Of a stretch of 64,000 bases of DNA, positions 52,764-61,676 are shown one piece after another. The notes beneath the pieces were generated by a model that did no database searches, was not told where the DNA came from, and saw nothing but the letters and a program-made list of their open reading frames with translations. The stretch's first letter is position 1, and every line of letters begins with the position of its first letter. The DNA is from Blastocatellia bacterium. GTDB lineage: Bacteria; Acidobacteriota; Blastocatellia; UBA7656. The stretch lies in assembly GCA_035275065.1 (NCBI GenBank), contig DATENM010000044.1, positions 62,001 through 126,000 on the forward strand, in the 5' to 3' direction. Both the position numbers and the translations under genes were made by a program.

Positions 52764-54392
52764 TCAAGCTTTCATGGATTTTTGCGTATTTTCTTGCTGG
52801 CGCGTCTCCATGACGTTTTCGAGCGTTTCGCGCACCTGCGGCAGGTAAGCCGTCAGCAATCCAAACTCGCGCTTCGGCAGCGCAATCGTATTCATCGGCG
52901 CAGTACAGCGCACGGTTGCGCCGCGCGTCGTCTGTTTGAGCAAGGCCATCTCGCCGAAATATTCGCCCGCCCCGAGCTGCGCCAATATGTGTTCTGCGCC
53001 CTCGTCTTCGCGCACGACTTCGGCCTGCCCGCTGACGATCATGTAAATTCGATCACCAAGATCGCCTTGATGGAAGACCTCTTCGCCCGGCTCGAAGTGT
53101 TCCTGCGTGATGCCCATCGAAGTGTTGAGCTTCAACTGCACCAGCTCTGCCGGCAACAGCAGGTCGAGCGTCCACGACGAAGCGACCTTGAGGCGGCGGC
53201 CCCAGCCCGGCAGCTTCATCAGGTAGATCGTTCGCCAGATCCACCAGGCGAGGAATCCCGAAATCTTGATGCCGAAAATCTGCGCCACCGCCGAGCGGTG
53301 GCCGAGCGCGCCCATCTGGCCAAGCTCATTAAACGCGAAAGTCTTCTTTGCGCCGCCGCGAATGTCGGCGAGGATATTTTCAGCGGCAACCTTCGCCTGC
53401 CGGGTGGCATACTGCGCGGTCGGCGGGCTGACCGCGCCGTCGGGCGTCGGAATCTGGCCGCAGTCGCCGACTGCGTAGAGTCCCGGCGCGCCTTCGACTT
53501 CGAGCTGGCCGTTGCAGATCAAGCGCCCGTTCTTGCCTTTCGGCAGTTCAAGCCCATCAATGATCGGATGCGGCGAGCTGGGCACGGTCGAAACCAGCGT
53601 GCGCGTCGGGATGCGCCTGCCGTCTTTGAGGATGGCTTCCTCGCCGGTGGCGGCGGCAAGCCGCACGTTGAGCAAGACCTCGACGCCGCGCTTCTGCAAA
53701 ATCTTTTGCGCGAAGCGCGCCAGGTCTTCGGGCATCTCAGGCAGGATGCGGTCTTGCGAATGCACCAGCACGACGCGAATCTCGCGCGGGTCGAGGCCGC
53801 GATAACTCTTCGCCACTTCGCGCACAAAGTCGTTCAGCTCGGCGGCGACTTCGACGCCGGAAAAACCGCCGCCGGCAACCACGAAAGTCAGCAGTTGCTG
53901 CCGCAAGCTCATGTCGTGATCTTCGATTGCCGCTTCTTCGAGGGCGCGGATGACGTGGTTGCGCAGGTAGAGCGCGTCGGCCAGGTTCTTGAACGGCAGC
54001 GCATGCTCAGGCAGACCGGGCATGCCGCGAAAGTCTGTCACGTTGCCGAGCGCGAAGACCAGATAATCATAATCGATGACGTGCGGGTGCGGGCGAAAGC
54101 CCGGACTGGTGGTCACCGTCTTGTTCTGAAGATCGATGGCTTCGATGTCGCGGACGTGCAGGTTGGTGCGCGGCAACAATCGGCGAATCGGGCTGACGGT
54201 GTCGAGCAGCCCGATGGTTCCCGAAATGACTTCCGGCAACATGGGCTGAAAGACGAAGTAATTCTCTTTATTGATCAGCGTGATCTCGTAATCGTCGCGG
54301 CGACCGAGCGCCTTTTCCAGGTACGTGGCGGTGTAGACGCCGGCAAAGCCGCCGCCGAGAATAACGATGCGTTTGCGCGTTTGCTTGCTCAT
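52764..54392 (-). CDS. NDH-2-type dehydrogenase fused to a cNMP-binding domain
   Basis: A 542-aa fusion. Residues 1-400 are a type II NADH dehydrogenase: FAD site ILGGGFAGVYTA, NAD site VAGGGFSGVEVAAEL, and GLYAVGDCGQIP. Residues 425-530 are a cyclic-nucleotide-binding domain (HFEPGEEVFHQGDLGDRIYMIVSG, quoted as VFHQGDLGDRIYMIVSG, and GEYFGEMALLKQTTRGATVR, whose GEMALL and RxATVR phosphate-binding cassette is intact). NDH-2 passes electrons to quinone without pumping. Control by cAMP or cGMP would be inferred from the domain only. Confidence 0.93.
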   Translation of the reverse strand: MSKQTRKRIVILGGGFAGVYTATYLEKALGRRDDYEITLINKENYFVFQPMLPEVISGTIGLLDTVSPIRRLLPRTNLHVRDIEAIDLQNKTVTTSPGFRPHPHVIDYDYLVFALGNVTDFRGMPGLPEHALPFKNLADALYLRNHVIRALEEAAIEDHDMSLRQQLLTFVVAGGGFSGVEVAAELNDFVREVAKSYRGLDPREIRVVLVHSQDRILPEMPEDLARFAQKILQKRGVEVLLNVRLAAATGEEAILKDGRRIPTRTLVSTVPSSPHPIIDGLELPKGKNGRLICNGQLEVEGAPGLYAVGDCGQIPTPDGAVSPPTAQYATRQAKVAAENILADIRGGAKKTFAFNELGQMGALGHRSAVAQIFGIKISGFLAWWIWRTIYLMKLPGWGRRLKVASSWTLDLLLPAELVQLKLNTSMGITQEHFEPGEEVFHQGDLGDRIYMIVSGQAEVVREDEGAEHILAQLGAGEYFGEMALLKQTTRGATVRCTAPMNTIALPKREFGLLTAYLPQVRETLENVMETRQQENTQKSMKA

Positions 54393-54488
54393 GAAATTAT
54401 CCTGACCAGCAAATCAAATCGGCTCACAGGCTGGCTCATCTCTCTTTATGCCGCACGCGGCGCGGCTTATTCCCGGCTGGCGCAACGC

Positions 54489-55691
54489 TCAGGCGGTGGC
54501 GCGGTCGAGCGGCGGCCCGGTGGTGAAGAAATCTTCATAGAAGCGGCGGCTGTACTGGTCGAGCAGCTCTTCGACGCGCTCGGGGTTGGGCGAGCCGAAG
54601 ACCAGCCCGGCGTGATAACGCTTGTGCAAACGGTAAGTGATCTCCGGGTCCGTATAAGCCGACAGGTCGGGGTATTCCTGCCGCGCCAGCGAAATCACCA
54701 CGCCGGCAAAATTGTCGCGGTGCGGCGGCAGCTCGTACGGCGAGTCTTCGCCCGCCACTTCGACCCGCGCCCACTCGGCCCAGAGGTTGAGGCCCGACGA
54801 GGCTTCGACGCATTCGGCGATGTTGGCGCCGCCGACACGCGCGGCGATTTCCAGAAAGTAGAAACGCCCATCATCGCGCCCCTTGATGAATTCGGCATGG
54901 GTGACGCCGCGCACCAGCCCCAGGGCCTTGATGACATCGCGGTTCAACAACTCAAGCGCCTGCGCGTCGGCGCTCTGGTGCGGAATCTTGCGCGTCGAGA
55001 AGATGCCGCCCGCCGACACTTCCATCGGCGGCTTGCCATACTTGTGCGCCACGGTGAATCGCACTTCGCGGTCAAAGACAATCGAGTCGAGATGGTAGAT
55101 GTCGCCGGGCACGAAATGTTCGAGGACGTAGTAAGACTGGCGGTCGCCCATCTCGTCGAGCAGCGGCCACAGCTCGTCAGAGTGGTGCAGCTTCTTGATG
55201 CCGATGGCGGCGGCTTCGGCGCGCGGCTTCAAGACCCACGGCGGCGGCACCCGCGCCATGTAATCGCGCAGCCGGTCGTAATTCAAAACGTGAACGAACT
55301 CGGGCACGAGCAGGCCGGAGTTGTGCGCCTTGACGCGCATGGCGAGCTTGTCGCGGAAGTAGCGCGCCGTGGTCTCGCCCATGCCCGGCACCCGCAGGTG
55401 CTCGCGCAGCATGGCGGCGGTCTCCTGGTCGAATTCGTCGAGCGGCACGATGCGATGAATCTCGCGTGAGCGCGCGAGGTAGCTGATGCCTTTGAGCACG
55501 TCGTCGTTGCTGTGCTGGTCGGGCATGTAATAAACCTCGTCAATCGCATCGCGCGGCCACTCGGCGTCACGCAGTTTTTCGACGGTGACGAGAATCACAT
55601 GACAGCCGTCACGTTTGGCCTGGCGCAGAAAGGCTTCGCCTTTGAAGTAGGTGGCGATGCAGAGCATGTTGATCTGGCGTTGATCCGACAC
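54489..55691 (-). CDS. ATP-grasp ligase-like protein
   Basis: A 400-aa ATP-grasp enzyme of uncertain substrate. ATP-grasp marks are [17 protein letters not shown] (lysine loop), [19 protein letters not shown], and [18 protein letters not shown] near the magnesium site. It begins with GTG at 55691, with AAGGAG eight bases upstream. Such enzymes join a carboxylate to an amine or thiol. A relation to peptide-like ligases is plausible; no partner gene shows the product. Confidence 0.85.
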   Translation of the reverse strand: MSDQRQINMLCIATYFKGEAFLRQAKRDGCHVILVTVEKLRDAEWPRDAIDEVYYMPDQHSNDDVLKGISYLARSREIHRIVPLDEFDQETAAMLREHLRVPGMGETTARYFRDKLAMRVKAHNSGLLVPEFVHVLNYDRLRDYMARVPPPWVLKPRAEAAAIGIKKLHHSDELWPLLDEMGDRQSYYVLEHFVPGDIYHLDSIVFDREVRFTVAHKYGKPPMEVSAGGIFSTRKIPHQSADAQALELLNRDVIKALGLVRGVTHAEFIKGRDDGRFYFLEIAARVGGANIAECVEASSGLNLWAEWARVEVAGEDSPYELPPHRDNFAGVVISLARQEYPDLSAYTDPEITYRLHKRYHAGLVFGSPNPERVEELLDQYSRRFYEDFFTTGPPLDRATA

Positions 55692-55785
55692 AGTGCGCGC
55701 TCCTTTAAGTTAATCATGCGCTAAGACGGTCTTGAGACGGCGAGATTATACAGCGCGGCAGCGGTAGTCGGAAGGAGAGACGCGG

Positions 55786-55928
55786 GAAGAATGACGCGGC
55801 GACGCGGGAAGAAGGACGCGGGGACGCGGCGACACGGAGACGCGGCGAAAGGAAGACGAGCAGTCAGTCTCTCTGTCTTTCCCTCGCCGCGTCCCCGCGT
55901 CTTTATTCTTCTCGCCGTGTCGCCGCGT
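55786..55928. repeat. Octamer palindrome (GACGCGG units)
   Basis: About nine GACGCGG-type units, some interrupted by GAAGAA, fill 55786-55846. Inverted units (CGCCGCGTC, CCCCGCGTC, TCGCCGTGTC) fill 55881-55928. It separates two genes on the same strand and begins about 95 bp from the ATP-grasp start. Confidence 0.85.
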
Positions 55929-55932
55929 CTGT

Positions 55933-56763
55933 TTACTCCTTCGGTTTGGGCGGCGGTGGTGCGGTGACCGGCTTCGAGGTCTTCTCGTTGGCCGGCACAG
56001 CTATCGGCGTCGTGACGACAGCGGTGACCGGCGCAGCGGCGATGGCCGCCGCCTTCGCCGATTTCATGGTCTGGGAGTATTCCTCCACGTAGTCTTTGAT
56101 GGCCCCGTGTCCCCAGCGCGAGTAGTAATCGTAGTTCTTCATCTCGCGGTAGACCGTGTTGAAGTCCCAGCCATAGTTGTTATAGCGATAGACCGCGCCG
56201 ATCAGCCCTGTGCGGTGGCGGCCGCCGACGCAGTGAACATAAAAGGGCCAGCTCGTCGAATCCTTGGCGATGTTAATGAATGCCTCGACCTGCTCGCTGC
56301 TCGGCTTGCGCGTGTCGCTCATCGGGATGTTGATGTATTTGATGCCCGCGGCTTCGGCGTCCGATTTTTCATAACTGGTCGGGTCGTCGCGCAGATCGAT
56401 GATCGTCTTGATGCCGAGCGTGGCGAGCGCCTGGTAATCTTCGGGCTTGGGCTGCGCGCCACGATAAAAGTGCGCGTCCATCTGCCCAAAGTTCTTGATG
56501 GTGATGTGCGGGAAAGCCGATGGCGCGGTGATCTTCCACGCATTCGATGTTGCGGCATCGTTGGCCGTAGATGAATCGGACGAATCACCCGCCGCGACTT
56601 CATGGTTTGCCGGGTTGGATGCCGGCGGCCCGGAAGATTTCAGCAGGCCGAAGACGAGAATGACCAGCAAGGAAATAATCGCCGCCGCTTCCAGGTGGAG
56701 ATGCGGCATCTGCTTCAATCTTGCCATGCGCGCCCTGATTCGCTCTCTTGTCCGCTTGTTCAT
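55933..56763 (-). CDS. Membrane-anchored dual-specificity phosphatase
   Basis: A 276-aa protein with an N-terminal membrane helix (AAAIISLLVILVFGLL), a cytoplasm/periplasm linker rich in Ser and Ala, and a tyrosine/dual-specificity phosphatase domain at residues about 85-225. The active-site loop YVHCVGGRHRTGLIGAVYR has C, R and the following TG; the IDLRDDPTSYE segment precedes it. The last 50 residues are Pro/Ala-rich. AGGAGG precedes ATG 56763. The topology of the anchor, and so the target compartment, is uncertain. Confidence 0.88.
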   Translation of the reverse strand: MNKRTRERIRARMARLKQMPHLHLEAAAIISLLVILVFGLLKSSGPPASNPANHEVAAGDSSDSSTANDAATSNAWKITAPSAFPHITIKNFGQMDAHFYRGAQPKPEDYQALATLGIKTIIDLRDDPTSYEKSDAEAAGIKYINIPMSDTRKPSSEQVEAFINIAKDSTSWPFYVHCVGGRHRTGLIGAVYRYNNYGWDFNTVYREMKNYDYYSRWGHGAIKDYVEEYSQTMKSAKAAAIAAAPVTAVVTTPIAVPANEKTSKPVTAPPPPKPKE

Positions 56764-56886
56764 CGCAGTCCTCCTGATTCGCTTTCGGCGCGACTGTTTT
56801 CGCGTCGTTCTGGTGAATTCAAACCAGTCAGCCGGCTCGTGAGGAATCTATGCAGCGCCGGTTTGTAACCGCTTTCTAGCGACAAC

Positions 56887-56899
56887 AATGATAATCATT
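56887..56899. promoter_or_regulatory. Fur-box core AATGATAATCATT
   Basis: A perfect 13-bp dyad identical to the core of the Escherichia coli Fur consensus; the flanking three bases on each side match little. It lies between divergent genes, 124 bp from the phosphatase start and about 90 bp from the formiminotransferase start. Confidence 0.5.
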
Positions 56900-56912
56900 T
56901 CAATCTTCGTGC

Positions 56913-56932
56913 CACAGCGCGCGCGCGCTGTG
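56913..56932. repeat. 20-bp perfect dyad with alternating GC core
   Basis: CACAGCGCGC and its inverse GCGCGCTGTG form one uninterrupted palindrome. The centre is 12 alternating G and C bases (56917-56928), able to form a cruciform or Z-type turn. It lies 14 bp from the Fur-box core and may be part of the same promoter region. Confidence 0.6.
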
Positions 56933-56989
56933 CGCCAATTGCAAGGCGCGGGCGAATAGATTAGGATGGCAGCCAGCGAGGTGACAGCC

Positions 56990-58654
56990 TTGAGAAAGAT
57001 CGTCGAGTGCATCCCGAACTTCAGCGAAGGCCGCGACGCGCAAGTGATTGACGAGATCGTCGCGGCCATCCAGTCGGTAGCGGGCGCGGTGCTGCTCGAC
57101 CGCGAATCGGACGCTGATCATAACCGCTCGGTCATCACCTTTGTCGCGCCGCCTGAAGCGGTGGTCGAGGCCGCGCTGGCCGCGGCGCGGCGCGCCGCCG
57201 AATTGATCGATCTGAACCGGCACACCGGCGAGCATCCGCGCATGGGCGCAACCGATGTCATTCCATTCGTGCCCATCAGCGGCGTCACAATGGAAGATTG
57301 CGTGGCGCTCGCCCGCGAGTGCGGCAAACGCATGTGGCAGGAGCTACAAATTCCGGTCTATCTCTACGAAAAGGCGGCGACGCGGCCCGAACGCGAGAAC
57401 CTCGCCAACCTGCGCAAAGGCCAGTTCGAAGGCATCCGCGACGAAATCGCCAGCAAGCCAGCGCGGCAGCCCGATTACGGCGAAGCGCGCCTGCATGCGA
57501 GCGCCGGCATCACCGCCGTCGGCGCCCGCCCGCCGCTGATCGCTTACAACGTCAACCTCGGCACCAGTGACGTCGAGATCGCCAACCGCATCGCCCGCGC
57601 CGTGCGCCATCTGTCGGGCGGCCTGCGCTATGTCAAAGCGCTGGGGTTCGAGCTGAAAGACCGGCAGCAAGCGCAGGTTTCGATGAACATGGTCAACTAT
57701 GAAGGGACGCCGCTGTTTCGCGCCTTCGAGATGGTCAAGCGCGAGGCCGAGCGCTATGGCGTGCCGGTGATCGGCTCAGAGATTGTCGGCCTGGTGCCGC
57801 AGGCGGCGCTCAACGGGTGCAGCGACTTTTACCTGCGGCTGGAAAACTTCAGCGCCGACCAGATACTGGAGAACCGGCTGGCCGCCGCGCTCGAAGACAT
57901 GCCGCAGGCGGCGCCGCTTTCGACCGCCGCCGGTCTTTCGCAAAACGTTCAGATCATGCCGGTGGTTGCCGGACTTGCCGGGGCCGGGATCGGGGCCGCC
58001 GTCGAGCAGGGCTCGCGCAGGTTGCAGGTCGCGGCGCTGAAGCTATCAAACGCCATCGGCGTTTTCCCGGAGATGGTCGCTGCGGCAACGCCGACGCCGG
58101 GCGGCGGCAGCGTCGCGGCGCACGGCGGCGTATTGGCTGCGGCGCTCGGCCAGATGGTCTGCAACCTGACGATTGGTAAGCCGAAATACACGGATCGCAA
58201 GCTGCGCCTGCAAGCCATCCGCATCGAGCTTGAAGAATTGAGCACCCAGTTGCGCGAGCTGATTGCCGAAGACGCCGACAGCTTTGAGGCGGTGCTGAAG
58301 GCCTACCGCTTGCCGAAAGAGACCGACGAGCAGAAGGCGACGCGCGCCGAGCGCATTCAGTCGGCGACGCTGCTGGCGATCAACGTGCCGATGCGAACGG
58401 CAGCGCGGTCGCTGCATGTGTTGCGGCTCTTGCGCGAGCTTGCGGACATCGGCAACCCGAACGCGCTGTCAGATACGGCGGTCGGCGCGCAGATGGCGGC
58501 TGCCGCCGTCAAAGGCGCGTCTTACAATGTGCAGGTCAATCTCAGCTCGCTTACGGATCAAAAGATGGTGGCGCGCTGCGCCGCCGAAATGGCGCGCTTG
58601 CTTCAGGAAGCCCAAACGCTCGCCGACGAAGTGGACGAGAAAGCGAATAGTTAG
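56990..58654 (+). CDS. Formiminotransferase-cyclodeaminase
   Basis: A 554-aa bifunctional enzyme. The first 325 residues are the formiminotransferase domains (KIVECIPNFSEGRD, DRESDADHNRSV, GEHPRMGATDVIPFVP, FELKDRQQAQVSMN); the rest, from about residue 350, is the cyclodeaminase (ATPTPGGGSVAAHGG, LKAYRLPKETDEQK). It transfers a formimino group from formiminoglutamate to tetrahydrofolate and closes the ring. TTG at 56990 is preferred, with GAGGT seven bases before it; ATG 56966 gives eight more residues. This is the step after HutI. Confidence 0.93.
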   Translation: MRKIVECIPNFSEGRDAQVIDEIVAAIQSVAGAVLLDRESDADHNRSVITFVAPPEAVVEAALAAARRAAELIDLNRHTGEHPRMGATDVIPFVPISGVTMEDCVALARECGKRMWQELQIPVYLYEKAATRPERENLANLRKGQFEGIRDEIASKPARQPDYGEARLHASAGITAVGARPPLIAYNVNLGTSDVEIANRIARAVRHLSGGLRYVKALGFELKDRQQAQVSMNMVNYEGTPLFRAFEMVKREAERYGVPVIGSEIVGLVPQAALNGCSDFYLRLENFSADQILENRLAAALEDMPQAAPLSTAAGLSQNVQIMPVVAGLAGAGIGAAVEQGSRRLQVAALKLSNAIGVFPEMVAAATPTPGGGSVAAHGGVLAAALGQMVCNLTIGKPKYTDRKLRLQAIRIELEELSTQLRELIAEDADSFEAVLKAYRLPKETDEQKATRAERIQSATLLAINVPMRTAARSLHVLRLLRELADIGNPNALSDTAVGAQMAAAAVKGASYNVQVNLSSLTDQKMVARCAAEMARLLQEAQTLADEVDEKANS

Positions 58655-58757
58655 GGGCTAGGGGCTGGGGACCAGGGACGAGAGAAGAGGAAAGGCAGCA
58701 CGCGCTCAACTCTAGCCCCTGGCTCCTAGCCCCTGGCCCCTAGTCCCTAGCCTCTAA
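58655..58757. repeat. Heptamer palindrome (GGGGCTA units)
   Basis: Left units TAGGGGC, TAGGGGC, TGGGGAC, CAGGGAC give way, after about 35 nt, to right units CTAGCCC, CTGGCTC, CTAGCCC, CTGGCCC, CTAGTCC. The element fills the space between two genes on the same strand; the next ATG (58761) comes 3 nt after it and has no ribosome site of its own. Confidence 0.85.
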
Positions 58758-58760
58758 CCT

Positions 58761-59540
58761 ATGCCTTCTCACTATAAAGATATTCAGTTCGCCGTCACCG
58801 ACCGCGTGGCGCGGATAACGCTGGCGCGCCCGCCGTTAAACGTCATCACCATCGCGATGGCCAAAGAGATTGCCGACGCGGTAAATCGCGCCGACTTGAT
58901 GGGCGAAGTCTGCGCCATCGTCTTTACGGCGCAGCCCGGCGCGCGCACCTTTTCTGCCGGCGTTTCGATTGAAGAACACCGGCCAGAGACGGTCTATCAG
59001 ATGCTCGAAGCCTTCCACGACATCTTCCGCGGCTTGAACCTGGCGGCAAAGCCGGTGATGGCGCTGGTCGGCGGCGCGGCGCTGGGCGGCGGCTGCGAGC
59101 TGGCGGCCTTTGCCGACATCGTCATCGCGACGCCGTCGGCGCGCTTCGGCCAGCCGGAGATCAAGCTGGGCGTCTTTCCGCCGCTGGCGGCGGTTGTGCT
59201 GCCGCGCGTCGTCGGCGACAAGAAGGCGCGCGAGATGCTGCTGACCGGCGAGCTGTTGACCGCCGAACAGGCGCATGCGCTCGGTCTGGTCAGTTATGTT
59301 GTCGCCGATAGCGACCTTGAGGCAAAAGCTGAAGAGGTGCTGAACACCTTGCGGCAGTCGAGCGCCGCGGTGCTGGCCATGACACGGCGGGCGTTGCTGG
59401 CCGGCGCGTGGGCCGGCTTTGACGAAGCGCTCAAGCGCACCGAAGACATCTATCTCAATTCATTGATGCAGCTCAAAGACGCGGTCGAGGGCATCGACGC
59501 CTTCATGGCCAAGCGCCCGCCGCGCTGGAAACACAAATAG
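58761..59540 (+). CDS. Enoyl-CoA hydratase/isomerase
   Basis: A 259-aa crotonase-fold enzyme. Motifs: VARITLARPPLNVITIAMAKEI, TFSAGVSIEEH (oxyanion region), VGGAALGGGCELAAFADIVIA and FGQPEIKLGVFPP. The glutamates used by hydratases are not both clear, so an isomerase or another crotonase reaction is possible. The ATG is separated from the repeat by a few bases, and no Shine-Dalgarno site is seen. Confidence 0.88.
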   Translation: MPSHYKDIQFAVTDRVARITLARPPLNVITIAMAKEIADAVNRADLMGEVCAIVFTAQPGARTFSAGVSIEEHRPETVYQMLEAFHDIFRGLNLAAKPVMALVGGAALGGGCELAAFADIVIATPSARFGQPEIKLGVFPPLAAVVLPRVVGDKKAREMLLTGELLTAEQAHALGLVSYVVADSDLEAKAEEVLNTLRQSSAAVLAMTRRALLAGAWAGFDEALKRTEDIYLNSLMQLKDAVEGIDAFMAKRPPRWKHK

Positions 59541-59652
59541 GAAGGTGACAAGTGACAAGTGACGAGTGACAAGAGGTGACAAGAGATGAGGCCACGGCTC
59601 ACCCCAGATGTTTCTTTCTTGTCACTTGTCACTCATCACTTGTCACTCTCTA
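59541..59652. repeat. Heptamer palindrome (TGACAAG units)
   Basis: Units TGACAAG, TGACAAG, TGACGAG, TGACAAG, then TGACAAG again follow the enoyl-CoA hydratase stop; inverted CTTGTCA-type units (CTTGTCA, CTTGTCA, CTCATCA, CTTGTCA) lie at 59618-59648. It ends a few bases before ATG 59656, which has no ribosome site. Confidence 0.85.
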
Positions 59653-59655
59653 CTT

Positions 59656-59985
59656 ATGCCGATTCCATTACCGCTTGAGATCACGAAGACCGGGGCGCGG
59701 CAATTGACCGTGCGCTGGGACGATGGCCATACGAGCGTCTACCCGATCAAGCACCTGCGCGCCGAATGCACCTGCGCCATGTGCGTCAACGAGTTGACCG
59801 GCGCGCGGCAGATAGACCCGGCGACGATTGCCGAAGACCTCACCGTCATTGATGCGCAGCATGTCGGGCGTTACGGCGTGCGCTTTAAGTTCAGCGACCA
59901 GCACGACGACGGCATCTACACCTGGGAACGGCTGCGCGCCATCTGCCAATGCGAGCCGTGCCGCGCTCGTCAGGCTGACGAATAA
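59656..59985 (+). CDS. DUF971 (GBBH-like N-terminal) domain protein
   Basis: A 109-aa protein of the DUF971/GBBH_N family, known as a stand-alone partner in iron-sulfur or ApbC-type pathways. Marks: LEITKTGARQLTVRWDDGH, HLRAECTCAMCVNE, AEDLTVIDAQHVGRYGVRF shown here as IDAQHVGRYGVRFKFSD, and GIYTWERLRAICQCEPC. The upstream frame to 59608 lies in the repeat and is not used. The ATG follows repeat sequence directly. Confidence 0.92.
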   Translation: MPIPLPLEITKTGARQLTVRWDDGHTSVYPIKHLRAECTCAMCVNELTGARQIDPATIAEDLTVIDAQHVGRYGVRFKFSDQHDDGIYTWERLRAICQCEPCRARQADE

Positions 59986-60106
59986 CAAGGGCTATAGCCG
60001 TGGCTATAGCGGTGAGTGCAAACCGTCTTTTCTTGGCAAGCGTAATCAGCAAGGGCGGGCCGGCACAGGCTCCGCCGCCGACTTTATCTTGAGCGAAAGG
60101 AAATCC

Positions 60107-61543
60107 ATGAACCTGCGACTCATTGCCCTCTTGCTTATGGGAATGCTGTTATGGCCGGTGGCCGGCCTCGCCAGCGACGTGAAGAAGAAACAGGATGTCG
60201 TCGCGTCCATCGAAAAGCATCGCGCCGAGCTGACCGCTTTAAGCGACAAGATATGGGGCTACGCCGAGACCCCCTTGCGCGAAACGCGCTCGTCGAAGAC
60301 GCTCGCCGATTACGCCGAGCAGCAGGGCTTCGAGGTCAAGCGCGGCGTCGCCGGGATGCCAACGGCTTTCATCGCCAGCTACGGGCAGGGACGGCCCATC
60401 ATCGGCATCCTCGGCGAATTCGACGCGCTGCCGGGCATCTCGCAGAAGGCGCAGCCGGTCAAAGAGGCGCTCGAAGCCGGCGCCGCCGGTCATGGCTGTG
60501 GCCACAACCTCTTCGGCGCCGCGAGCCTCGGCGCGGCCAACGCCATCAAAGAGCTGATTGCCGCGGGCCGTCTGAAGGGCACGATACGTTTCTACGGCAC
60601 GCCCGCCGAAGAAGCCATCGGCGGCAAAGTCTACATGGCGCGCGAGGGTCTGTTCAACGACCTGGATGTCTGTCTCGCCTGGCACCCCGACGATCACACG
60701 CATGCCGACACGCAAAGCACGCAGGCCGTCGTCACTTTGACGGTCGAGTTCAAAGGCAAAGCAGCGCACGCCGCCGCCGATCCCTGGAATGGCCGCAGCG
60801 CGCTGGCCGGGCTGGAGTTCTTCACCACCGGGCTGAACCGCATGCGCGAATTCGTGCGGCCTTCGGTGCGCATGCACTACACGGTCATCAAAGGCGGCGA
60901 CGTGCCGAACGTCGTGCCCGAATACAGCAAGGTGCTGGTCTGGCTGCGCGACTCGAAGCGCAAAGGCACCGAAGAGTTGCTGGCGCGTGTCAGAAAGATC
61001 GCCGAGGGCGCGGCGCTGATGGCCGAGGTCGAATCCCGGCTGACGGTCGAAGGCGGCGATTACGAGATGCTCGTCAACCTGACGGGCGAGAAGCTGATTC
61101 AAGCGAACTTCGAGTGGTTGGGGCCGATCAAGTACACCGCCGAAGAGCAGGAGTTCGCCCGCCAGATTCAGCGCGTCACCGGCGTCGAAGCGAAAGGCTT
61201 GAATGGCGACATACAGCCCTGGGAAGACCCCAAGCCCGACCCGTCCGGCGGATCAACTGACGTGGCCGATGTCAGCTGGATCGTGCCGGTGCTGCACCTG
61301 TCGGTGACGACCGCCCCGGAAGGCGCGCCGTGGCATGCGTGGCCTGTGGTCGCCTGCGGCGGCATGAGCATCGGCCACAAGGGATTGACGCAGGCGGCCA
61401 AGGCGCTGGCGACGACGATGGTCGACCTGTTCGAAAGCCCGGAGGTCGTGTCAAAGATTCAAGCCGAGTTCAAAGAGAAGACCAAAGGCCAGGTCTACAA
61501 ACCCTACATCCCCGACGGCCCGCCGCCGGTGCCGCAACAATAA
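60107..61543 (+). CDS. Secreted M20-family amidohydrolase, AbgB-like
   Basis: A 478-aa metallohydrolase with a signal peptide (LIALLLMGMLLWPVAGLA). M20D marks: AGAAGHGCGHNLFGAA, YGTPAEEAIGGKVYMAREG, AWHPDDHTHADTQST, and GKAAHAAADPWNGRSAL; TDVADVSW and CGGMSIGHKG follow. Related AbgB enzymes cleave p-aminobenzoyl-glutamate or amino-acid amides. The start at 60107 has GAAAGGA upstream; the frame back to 59828 overlaps DUF971 and is discarded. It is one of a row of genes on the plus strand. Confidence 0.9.
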   Translation: MNLRLIALLLMGMLLWPVAGLASDVKKKQDVVASIEKHRAELTALSDKIWGYAETPLRETRSSKTLADYAEQQGFEVKRGVAGMPTAFIASYGQGRPIIGILGEFDALPGISQKAQPVKEALEAGAAGHGCGHNLFGAASLGAANAIKELIAAGRLKGTIRFYGTPAEEAIGGKVYMAREGLFNDLDVCLAWHPDDHTHADTQSTQAVVTLTVEFKGKAAHAAADPWNGRSALAGLEFFTTGLNRMREFVRPSVRMHYTVIKGGDVPNVVPEYSKVLVWLRDSKRKGTEELLARVRKIAEGAALMAEVESRLTVEGGDYEMLVNLTGEKLIQANFEWLGPIKYTAEEQEFARQIQRVTGVEAKGLNGDIQPWEDPKPDPSGGSTDVADVSWIVPVLHLSVTTAPEGAPWHAWPVVACGGMSIGHKGLTQAAKALATTMVDLFESPEVVSKIQAEFKEKTKGQVYKPYIPDGPPPVPQQ

Positions 61544-61552
61544 GTCGTGCCA

Positions 61553-61613
61553 CCTGACAAGTGATGAGAAAAGTGCCAAGCCCTGGCCACTCTTGTCACC
61601 GGTCACCTATCGC
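61553..61613. repeat. Degenerate TGACAAG heptamer palindrome
   Basis: CCTGACAAGTGATGAG and GTGCCAAG on the left, CTCTTGTCACCGGTCACC on the right. It is the worn-down form of the unit seen at 59541, and sits between the M20 gene and the HNH gene. Confidence 0.6.
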
Positions 61614-61635
61614 TATCACGGTTTACTGGTTGGTA

Positions 61636-61665
61636 TTGCGTAAATTGCGCGGCTCGGGCTATAGT
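61636..61665 (+). promoter_or_regulatory. Candidate promoter, near-leaderless start
   Basis: TTGCGT (61636-61641), 18 nt and TATAGT (61660-61665) would start transcription about 61672, only five bases before the HNH ATG at 61677, which has no Shine-Dalgarno site. Confidence 0.45.
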
Positions 61666-61676
61666 TCGATTTCAAG

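Noticed and set aside
52716..55469. A 917-aa open frame on the plus strand
   Set aside because: It runs antisense through the NDH-2 and ATP-grasp genes, whose motifs are clear. Long antisense frames are common in GC-rich DNA, and this one shows no domain or ribosome site.
59828..60106. A longer N-terminus for the M20 hydrolase
   Set aside because: It overlaps the DUF971 gene in another frame and lies before the clear signal peptide and GAAAGGA site at 60107.
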